From positions 1 through 6,664 of the forward strand of contig JAGBZZ010000076.1 of assembly GCA_017652965.1 (NCBI GenBank): DNA of 6,664 bases, in the 5' to 3' direction. This document shows positions 1 through 5,142 of the stretch, in pieces (positions within the stretch are counted from its first letter, which is position 1; every line of letters starts with the position of its first letter). Position numbers and translations under genes: made by a program. Under the pieces are notes generated by a model. That model ran no database searches. It saw only the letters and a program-made list of their open reading frames with translations, and was not told the origin of the DNA. Origin of the DNA: Clostridia bacterium (GTDB lineage: Bacteria > Bacillota_A > Clostridia > Oscillospirales > CAG-272).

Positions 1-104
1 AATTCTGCCCCGAGTGCGGCGCACCGATGCCTGCTGAGGAGGGGGGCTGGACCTGCGCCTGTGGCACTGTCTGCCGGGGAAAATTCTGTCCCGAGTGCGG
101 CGCC
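1..104 (+). repeat. Direct repeat with 81-base period inside the zinc-ribbon tail
   Basis: Bases 1-22 and 82-103 match at 21 of 22 positions (the only difference is C8 versus T89). The offset is 81 bases, or 27 codons. Both copies encode FCPECGA. This is a coding repeat reflecting duplication of a zinc-ribbon unit rather than a mobile or regulatory element. Confidence 0.7.
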
Positions 105-194
105 GCCCGTCCGTCCGCCGGCTACACGTGCGAGTGCGGCTACCGCGCCGACGCGCCCTTCAAGTTCTGCCCGGAATGCGGAAGAAGGGCCTAA
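1..194 (+). CDS. C-terminal zinc-ribbon tail of a truncated gene (SPFH/virion-core-like protein?)
   Basis: Only the last 64 or so codons are present; the gene enters from the left edge, with complete codons starting at base 3 and a TAA at 192-194. The visible protein is almost entirely zinc ribbon. It has three copies of an FCPECG motif (near bases 3, 84 and 165), alternating with WTCACG and YTCECG half-sites, giving paired Cys knuckles for at least two zinc ions. This pattern (FCPECG, then WTC-CGT-, then KFCPECG, then Y-C-CG, then KFCPECG, then stop) is the usual tail of Clostridial SPFH-domain proteins annotated as virion core protein or YdjI-like, which are cytoplasmic, membrane-associated scaffold-type proteins of unclear role. 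The SPFH domain itself is outside the window, so the family call is inference; the zinc ribbons are seen directly. Other zinc-ribbon-tailed proteins are possible. A terminator follows 17 bases after the stop, so this is the last gene of its unit. Confidence 0.8.
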   Translation, partial: FCPECGAPMPAEEGGWTCACGTVCRGKFCPECGAARPSAGYTCECGYRADAPFKFCPECGRRA

Positions 195-210
195 TATTTT
201 CGAAAGTATA

Positions 211-239
211 GGGGGCCACGCGCCCCCTTTTTCTTTTTT
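211..239 (+). terminator. Intrinsic terminator of the zinc-ribbon gene
   Basis: GGGGGC (211-216) pairs with GCCCCC (222-227) around a CACGC loop, extended by the A210:T228 pair. It is followed by a T-rich tract (TTTTTCTTTTTT, 228-239). The position 17 bases after the stop codon and the orientation fit Rho-independent termination of the upstream gene. Confidence 0.9.
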
Positions 240-315
240 GTGCAAAACTTGCAAAAATAGTAAAAATTTTTTATACCGGAAGAAAAAATGCAATGTGTGT
301 TTCTCTAAAATGCAA

Positions 316-344
316 TTGACAACCGCCCTTAACGCTGATATGAT
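316..344 (+). promoter_or_regulatory. Strong sigma-A-type promoter for the small gene and lipoprotein gene
   Basis: A perfect -35 box TTGACA (316-321) is separated by exactly 17 bases (322-338) from a TATGAT -10 box (339-344), one mismatch from TATAAT. The predicted transcription start is near 350-352, giving a leader of about 90 bases before the small gene. The surrounding DNA is AT-rich and sits just after the upstream terminator, as expected for the start of a new unit. A weaker candidate, TTGCAA (249-254) with TATACC (272-277), lies upstream and is much less convincing. Confidence 0.8.
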
Positions 345-394
345 ATGGTTAGGGTAATCATAGTGGGGGAGTGTACCCAATATTTCCCGGATTT

Positions 395-420
395 ATTATA
401 TAATTATTACATAATATGTA
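395..420. promoter_or_regulatory. Two AT-rich palindromes in the leader, possible operator or second -10 box
   Basis: ATTATATAAT (395-404) is a perfect palindrome. TACATA-A-TATGTA (408-420) is a second one with 6-base arms. They lie 50-75 bases downstream of the promoter and 20-45 bases before the small gene's start codon. The first contains a perfect TATAAT (399-404), but no good -35 box is placed 17 bases upstream (CCCAAT). They could be a repressor site, a secondary -10 element, or only low-complexity AT sequence. Symmetry is seen directly; function is inferred. Confidence 0.3.
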
Positions 421-440
421 GCCCATCGGCAGGAGAAGCC

Positions 441-644
441 ATGCTCAGGATCAAGAAGGCTCCCGGGCTCTTCGCCCCGCGTGAGGCGGCCATCTGGGCC
501 CGCTTCGCCGTTGCCGAGCTTCCGGGAGTTACCGTTACGGCGAAGGACGAGGTTACGCTGACCTCGCTGTTCGAGAATCCCTATTACGATCACGACCTTA
601 TGTACTCCATCCGCGCGCTGGGTCTTGCCCAGTATCTGAAATGA
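441..644 (+). CDS. Small 67-residue hypothetical protein upstream of the lipoprotein gene
   Basis: The ATG at 441 was chosen because an AGGAG ribosome binding site (431-435) sits 5 bases before it. The open frame continues upstream to 345, but that part is AT-rich, lies at or near the transcription start, and reads unlike protein. The product is soluble-looking, with no signal peptide or membrane segment. It begins MLRIKKAPG and contains a helical stretch (PREAAIWARFAVAELPG) and an acidic-aromatic stretch (LFENPYYDHDLMYS). Codon choice (GCC, GAG, CTT) matches the neighbouring genes, which supports real coding. The stop lies 34 bases before the lipoprotein start with no terminator between, so the two are probably co-transcribed. 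I do not recognise the family. The tail loosely recalls C-terminal ends of Clostridial extracellular solute-binding proteins, so a decayed fragment of a larger gene is the main alternative. Existence is moderately likely; function is unknown. Confidence 0.55.
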   Translation: MLRIKKAPGLFAPREAAIWARFAVAELPGVTVTAKDEVTLTSLFENPYYDHDLMYSIRALGLAQYLK

Positions 645-678
645 GCTTCCAAGAAACCAACCGAAAGGAAAAACACAT

Positions 679-747
679 ATGAAGACTAAACGCATCTTGG
701 CTCTCCTTCTGATCCTCGTGATGCTGGTTCCGATGATTGCCGCTTGC
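679..747 (+). other. Signal peptide II and lipobox of the large lipoprotein
   Basis: The first 22 residues have a basic N-terminus (K2, K4, R5), a hydrophobic core (I6 to M19) and the lipobox I20-A21-A22-C23, with C23 encoded at 745-747. In Gram-positive cells this predicts lipidation by Lgt, cleavage by LspA before Cys23 and anchoring on the outer face of the cytoplasmic membrane. The following Gly and the Thr/Pro-rich stretch act as a spacer from the membrane. Confidence 0.92.
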
Positions 748-3700
748 GGCATGATGGGACCGTCAACGCCCGGAGCCGATGGGACCACCGCCCCGACTAC
801 GACTGCCGGCCCCACGACGGCCCCGGTAACGAAGCCGATTCCTCCTGTGGTTGCGTATCAGTATACCGCCATTGAAGGGCTTGGTGACTACACCATCGTC
901 TATCCCGAGACGGCAACGTACCTCATCTCGGATGCCGCGAATGCTCTTGCCGCGGCGATCCTTGAGGCGACCGGCGTGAATGTGACGGTCACCACCGACC
1001 GCGTGGAGGTGGGGGACACCGTTCCCGCCACCGGTAAGGAGATCCTCCTTGGCGTGACCAACCGCGAGGAGAGCATCGGGGCCCTCGGTCTTCGGGATCG
1101 CGATTTCTTCGTAACCTACAAGAACGAGAGACTTGCCCTGCTTGCGAATAGCGAGGAGGCTCTTCTTGAGGCGATCGAGTTTGCAAAGACCACCCTCCTT
1201 CGCGACGGTGCGCTGACCTATGTGGTTGGTGGCTATCACAAGTCCGCAGAGTACACCCTGGATGACATTACCCTCCTTGGGGCCTCCATTTCGGACTTCA
1301 CTATCGTGCGTGACAGTAAGAACATCGCTGTGGCACACTATATTGCCGAGGCGATTCGTGCCCTGACCGGTATCAGCCTTCCCGTCCGTACGGTGCAGGA
1401 TGCCGAGTCGGCTTACGAGATTCTCGTTGGCGATACCGGCCGCCCCGCCACCTCGATGCCGGTGGCCGAGGGCAAGTTTGCCGTGACCGCCTCCGGGACC
1501 AAGCTGGCCCTTTACGGAGATGGCGAGCTTGCCGCCTACTGTGCCGCGATGCATTTCGTTAAGACCTATCTTGACGGCAACACCACCGCAATTTCGGTGA
1601 CCCCCGTGATGCTTGATGTCGCTAACGCATCTCTTTACACCCTGAATCTTCCCGAAGAGCTTGCGCCCATTGAGATCGAAAACACGATGAATAACGGCGG
1701 CGTGATGGAGCGCTTCCTGAAGGCCAAGGCCGAGCTTCCTGACGAGGTGACCGTCCTTGACCCCCTCGATATCAACAACTATCCGCTGTCTCTGCGCAGA
1801 AAGCAGCTGTATGTCGATCCCGACGACGGTGACGATGCGAACCCCGGTAGCATCGATAAGCCGCTTGCCACGCTGAAGGCGGCGGTGGATCGTATGACTG
1901 CCGGCGGCGGCGTCATCTGGCTGCGCGAGGGCACCCACGAGATCCACGAGGTCGTGAAGCTGACCGACGCGGTCAGCGGTACTCCCTCCTCGCCCCTCTT
2001 CATCAAGGCCTACGGCGACGAGAAGGCCACGGTGACCACCTTTAAGGAGATCAAGAACGAGTGGTTCCGGTGGATCGAGGACGACGATCCGATGTACGAT
2101 CGCTTTGACGAGGACGTGGATCTGCAGAGCATTCTTTACGCTGACCTTGCTGACTACGGCTTTACCAAGGATGACATCACCGAGATCGTCAGCGCGAGTG
2201 ACGGCTACGGTGCCAACCGTACGAGCGGCAGAACGGGTGCGACCCCGATCCTTATAATCGGCGGTTCCGAGTATAACCTTGCCCGGTATCCCAACGCCGA
2301 CGAGCCGCAGCTTTCCTTTGCCTACGCCTACGACACCGGCCGTGTGACCGCCTCGACCGCTAGTGAGCTTTACGACGATTGGCTCACGCGTGTCGCGACC
2401 TCGGGTGAGACATTTGAGGGTGAGAAGCTTACCAACACGTCTCCCGTTCCGTGGACCATCTCGCTGGGCGAGCGCAATCAGGCACAGCAAAACAAGAGCG
2501 ACTTAGAAAAGTATCAGACCTATAAAGACGGTAACAACTGGGAGAGATACGCCCCGATCCTTAACTGGATCGATACCGGCAACATCTGGTTCTACGGCCG
2601 TCCCTATGCCGACTGGGACGTGGGTAGGTACCCCGTCAACGTCGGTATCCAGCCCGACGGTTCCTATGCTTGCTATAAGGGTGACTCCGACAAGCCGGCC
2701 ATCTTCTCGCAGATGCCTTCCGCCCTCGGCGCCTCCACCAAGGATACGGCCAATCACGCTCACGAATACTACCTCTTCAACGCCATCGAGGCGCTCGATA
2801 TCCCCGGCGAGTGGTTCATCGATGAAGAGAGCGAGGGGCTCCGCCTTTACATCTATCCGCCCGATGAGTTCTATGCGGTAGATTCCTTCAGCTACACCGC
2901 CTCCTACACCGGCTCTGTCATCGACATCGACAGCGCGTCGAATGTTGTCATTGACGGTCTTAACTTCCAGGGCATCGGTACTATGGCCATCACCCATGAA
3001 ACCACCAGCCCGATGATCAGCGATATCGTCATCCAGAACTGCTCCTTCCGCAACCTCGGCAGGTACGGTATCAATATGACCGGCCAAATCCGTAAGGTGG
3101 CGGTCATTTACAGCTCGTTTGGCGTTTCGCACGGCGGTATGCTCAAGCTTTCGAATACTTTCGCCCAGAGCCTCGTTCCCGACCATAACCTTGTCCAGAA
3201 CTGCACCTTTGGTGACCCGGTCGCCACGCATCAGCTGGGTATCGAGGTTAACGGCTGCCAGTCGGTCATCTCGCATAACTTCCTGACCGATACGAACATC
3301 AACCTCAAGGATCATGCCTATGAGTGTATCGTTGAGTACAACCGCTGTGACGGCGGTAGCCGCGACGTCGGTGACGGCGGTATGGTCTATATGTACGGTC
3401 TCTATGTCCGCGGCTGTCATACCCGTTATAACGTCCTGCACGGCGGCAACTACACCGGCCAGGCGATCTATAACGACGGTATGTGCTCGGGCAACTACGC
3501 CTACTATAACATCGGCTCCTTCCTGACCGGCTACCGTGAGTCCGCCCAGAAGGGTCACTACGTGTCGTCCGGCCACGGCAACGTCTGCTTCAACAACATC
3601 TTTATCGTTCGTACCTGGCAGAGGTATGAGGAGAATGTGACGGCACACGGCAGAACTCCTATGGAACCGCAAACGACGATGACCAGTAGTGGCACCACCG

Positions 3701-4764
3701 TGAACCGTGTCCGCGGCGATATGGCTATGTACGAGTCCACCCTCTTCTACGCCGACCTGAAGGATAAGGGCTATGAGGCGGGCTCGCTGAAACGCGAGGA
3801 CGCCGCCTCCTACTCCTGGGATACACTTTATAGGGGTGCCGCCGGCAGATTTTCCGGCACCACCGCCTACCAGTATGCCGACCTTGAGAAGTTCAGCGAG
3901 CGCTTCCCGCTCTTTATAGAGGAGATGAAGGGCGCTTGGGCGGTGTTCCGGGTGATGGACGAAGCCGGCAAGGATTACGACCGCCGTGACGCCGTTGTGG
4001 CACTTGAGGATAAGTACGATGCCGCGGTGGTTGACACGCTGGTAGAGCGTGGCGTTCTGGATGCCGATTGGGTTGCCAATCGGACTGCCGAGCTGATGGG
4101 TACGAACTATTCGAACGCCGACGCCGAAGCCAAAGCGAAGGATGAGCTGCGTAAGGACCTGCTGCATTATGATGAAAAGGAGGTTAAGCGTCGCACCAAC
4201 GAGCTGATGAATGAGTGCTACTCCCCCGAGGATGCCCTCCGAAAGGCAAGAAAAGAAGCTCGTAATGTGAACACGGTCGATGCGGAAAGCCTGAAGCTTG
4301 CCGACGTCGCCGCCTTCCGTCTTGGCTACGCCTATACCGAGGACTACTACCGTCAGCCCGCCTACAACGTCTATCTCAACAATGTGGTGCTTGGCGGTGA
4401 CATCGACGCCTTCTACGACCACGACCACGACGGTATTGGCGGTGAGGATCCGTCCGACTTCGTGAACTCCGACTATCTCGGTAACACCGATGCCGTTGAC
4501 GATGCCGGTAACATCGTAAAGGGCGGTGACAGCACCTCTCCCTTTGCGAAGGATCTCCGTATCATCGGCAATAACTACTACAACCTCGATTGGACCGAGG
4601 TCTTTGTGAACTGCGACGTGCCGTCCGACCAGATGAGCACGGCGGACTACACCTTCTGCCCCGGTGCTCTTGAGAGCATCCGGGAGGCGATTCCGGAACA
4701 GGAGGGGATTCCGGGCTTCTACAACTTTGTGGATCACATCTGGAACCGCTGGAAGGGCAAATAA
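679..4764 (+). CDS. Large secreted lipoprotein with right-handed parallel beta-helix (GH141-like) and two GH67N-like domains
   Basis: The start at 679 is preceded by AAAGGA (664-669), 9 bases upstream, and gives a clean lipoprotein signal: MKTKR, a Leu/Ile-rich core, and lipobox IAAC with Cys23 as the lipidated residue. A Thr/Pro-rich linker follows (about 28-57). Residues 69-185 and 200-300 are two related alpha/beta domains resembling the GH67 N-terminal (GH20b-like) fold; each has a DYTIV/DFTIV strand and a matching EILLG/EILVG strand (121-125 and 247-251). The beta-helix region opens with YVDPDDGDDANPG (378-390), then LARYPN (534-539), a DIPGEWFID segment (about 708-716), and rungs from about 745 to 1000. 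The conserved acidic patch is GDGGMVY (898-904) and IYNDG (930-934), where GH141-like proteins carry candidate catalytic Asp. A charged helical insert (about 1070-1200) precedes a last beta segment with a DHDHDG loop (1247-1252). It is probably an envelope-anchored enzyme or binder of plant or host polysaccharide. GH141 members include a fucosidase and a xylanase; the exact substrate cannot be told from sequence. It could also be non-catalytic. Confidence 0.85.
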   Translation: MKTKRILALLLILVMLVPMIAACGMMGPSTPGADGTTAPTTTAGPTTAPVTKPIPPVVAYQYTAIEGLGDYTIVYPETATYLISDAANALAAAILEATGVNVTVTTDRVEVGDTVPATGKEILLGVTNREESIGALGLRDRDFFVTYKNERLALLANSEEALLEAIEFAKTTLLRDGALTYVVGGYHKSAEYTLDDITLLGASISDFTIVRDSKNIAVAHYIAEAIRALTGISLPVRTVQDAESAYEILVGDTGRPATSMPVAEGKFAVTASGTKLALYGDGELAAYCAAMHFVKTYLDGNTTAISVTPVMLDVANASLYTLNLPEELAPIEIENTMNNGGVMERFLKAKAELPDEVTVLDPLDINNYPLSLRRKQLYVDPDDGDDANPGSIDKPLATLKAAVDRMTAGGGVIWLREGTHEIHEVVKLTDAVSGTPSSPLFIKAYGDEKATVTTFKEIKNEWFRWIEDDDPMYDRFDEDVDLQSILYADLADYGFTKDDITEIVSASDGYGANRTSGRTGATPILIIGGSEYNLARYPNADEPQLSFAYAYDTGRVTASTASELYDDWLTRVATSGETFEGEKLTNTSPVPWTISLGERNQAQQNKSDLEKYQTYKDGNNWERYAPILNWIDTGNIWFYGRPYADWDVGRYPVNVGIQPDGSYACYKGDSDKPAIFSQMPSALGASTKDTANHAHEYYLFNAIEALDIPGEWFIDEESEGLRLYIYPPDEFYAVDSFSYTASYTGSVIDIDSASNVVIDGLNFQGIGTMAITHETTSPMISDIVIQNCSFRNLGRYGINMTGQIRKVAVIYSSFGVSHGGMLKLSNTFAQSLVPDHNLVQNCTFGDPVATHQLGIEVNGCQSVISHNFLTDTNINLKDHAYECIVEYNRCDGGSRDVGDGGMVYMYGLYVRGCHTRYNVLHGGNYTGQAIYNDGMCSGNYAYYNIGSFLTGYRESAQKGHYVSSGHGNVCFNNIFIVRTWQRYEENVTAHGRTPMEPQTTMTSSGTTVNRVRGDMAMYESTLFYADLKDKGYEAGSLKREDAASYSWDTLYRGAAGRFSGTTAYQYADLEKFSERFPLFIEEMKGAWAVFRVMDEAGKDYDRRDAVVALEDKYDAAVVDTLVERGVLDADWVANRTAELMGTNYSNADAEAKAKDELRKDLLHYDEKEVKRRTNELMNECYSPEDALRKARKEARNVNTVDAESLKLADVAAFRLGYAYTEDYYRQPAYNVYLNNVVLGGDIDAFYDHDHDGIGGEDPSDFVNSDYLGNTDAVDDAGNIVKGGDSTSPFAKDLRIIGNNYYNLDWTEVFVNCDVPSDQMSTADYTFCPGALESIREAIPEQEGIPGFYNFVDHIWNRWKGK
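4072..4263 (+). repeat. Internal 37-residue protein repeat in the helical insert of the lipoprotein
   Basis: Residues 1132-1158 and 1169-1195 align without gaps at an offset of 37 residues, with 14 of 27 identical. The shared pattern is V--RT-EL-M---YS--DA--KA--E-R. Both copies are charged and predicted helical, ending in a Lys/Glu/Arg-rich helix. The DNA copies are 4072-4152 and 4183-4263. It is a coding repeat, diverged at nucleotide level, and suggests a helical hairpin module inserted within the beta-helix protein. Confidence 0.7.
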
Positions 4765-4769
4765 AAACC

Positions 4770-4805
4770 AAAGCAAAAAAGCGCCAAATGGCGCTTTTTT
4801 GCTTT
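4770..4805. terminator. Bidirectional intrinsic terminator between convergent genes
   Basis: A perfect 16-base stem, AAAGCAAAAAAGCGCC (4770-4785) with its complement at 4790-4805, surrounds an AAAT loop. The GC core (GCGCC/GGCGC) is followed on the plus strand by TTTTTT (4795-4800) and on the minus strand by the complement of AAAAAA (4775-4780). It begins 6 bases after the lipoprotein stop codon and lies 10 bases beyond the minus-strand gene's stop, so it can end transcription from both genes. Confidence 0.9.
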
Positions 4806-4815
4806 TCCTCTCCCC

Positions 4816-5001
4816 TCACTCCGCCGTGCGCCGCGCCGTCCCCCGGCATCGTCCCATTCCGGCGAAGAGCTGCCGGAAAAAGCGCAGGATGGCAAAGCGG
4901 TGCCGCCTCCACACCCGGCAGAGCGCAAGCGCCCCTGCCGCACCGAGCAGGAGTCCGACAGTCGGACAGATCACGCCTCCACCTTTTCTTCCCATACGCA
5001 T
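4816..5001 (-). CDS. Small basic single-pass membrane protein, hypothetical (61 residues)
   Basis: Read on the minus strand, the ATG at 5001-4999 is preceded by GGAGG (plus-strand CCTCC, 5009-5013) with a 7-base gap, one of the best ribosome binding sites in the window. The stop TGA is at 4818-4816, ten bases before the shared terminator. The protein starts MRMGRKGGG and has one hydrophobic segment at about residues 9-28 (VICPTVGLLLGAAGALAL). A strongly basic, partly amphipathic tail follows (R29, R32, R33, R35, R40, R43, R51, R53, R57, R58). Cysteines are at 12, 28 and 52. A second in-frame ATG (Met3) is possible but further from the ribosome site. I recognise no family; a small membrane regulator or structural peptide is possible, but no function is supported. 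High GC makes chance open frames common here, so the ribosome site, membrane segment and terminator placement carry the case. Confidence 0.6.
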   Translation of the reverse strand: MRMGRKGGGVICPTVGLLLGAAGALALCRVWRRHRFAILRFFRQLFAGMGRCRGTARRTAE

Positions 5002-5054
5002 ACCCGTTCCTCCCTTTTCAGTCTTCCTATTGATTATTGCCGTGCCGCCGCCCG

Positions 5055-5083
5055 ATTATACAGCCGTTTTTTGTTACCTCGTG
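5055..5083 (-). promoter_or_regulatory. Possible promoter for the small membrane protein
   Basis: The minus strand carries a perfect TATAAT -10 box (plus-strand ATTATA, 5055-5060), about 54 bases before the start codon. The hexamer 17 bases upstream is CACGAG (5083-5078), a poor -35 box. A TTGCAC lies at a 20-base spacing, longer than usual. Placement is right for the minus-strand gene, but only the -10 is convincing. Confidence 0.4.
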
Positions 5084-5100
5084 CAAAAAGGGGGCGAGTA

Positions 5101-5109
5101 TGGTATGTT
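5101..5109 (+). promoter_or_regulatory. Possible extended -10 promoter for the Sel1-repeat gene
   Basis: TGGTATGTT (5101-5109) fits an extended -10 element (TG-N-TATGTT, matching the key T, A and final T positions). The -35 position 17 bases upstream reads GTGCAA (5081-5086), three of six matches. A transcript would start near 5116, leaving the GGAGGG ribosome site intact. This is a weak assignment, and other starts in 5060-5115 are possible. Confidence 0.25.
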
Positions 5110-5142
5110 AGATGGGAAGAAACTTTCCTATGGAGGGCGCCT

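Noticed and set aside
285..308. Mini-frame starting ATGCAATGTGTG with a GGAAGA upstream
   Set aside because: Only six codons before a stop, and it lies upstream of the main promoter in untranscribed-looking DNA.
61..357. 98-codon plus-strand frame across the left terminator
   Set aside because: It overlaps the zinc-ribbon gene in another frame and reads straight through the intrinsic terminator and AT-rich intergenic DNA; no ribosome site.
763..2490. 575-codon open frame on the minus strand
   Set aside because: Antisense shadow of the first part of the lipoprotein gene, with no recognisable motifs and no start context.
4417..4452. Dockerin domain at the lipoprotein C-terminus
   Set aside because: Only one DxDxDG loop is present, with no second duplicated segment and no typical dockerin helix; a single structural calcium loop is the safer reading.
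2503..4776. 757-codon open frame on the minus strand
   Set aside because: It lies exactly opposite the lipoprotein gene. The biased codon use of that gene (few codons that read as stops in reverse) explains it. The translation is a low-complexity Val/Ile/Gly-rich string without domain signatures or a ribosome site.
4788..5033. 81-codon plus-strand frame, and the longer 4664-5146 frame
   Set aside because: Both run through or start within the terminator, have no ribosome site and give Pro/Arg/Ser-rich translations; the minus-strand small gene is better supported in this interval.
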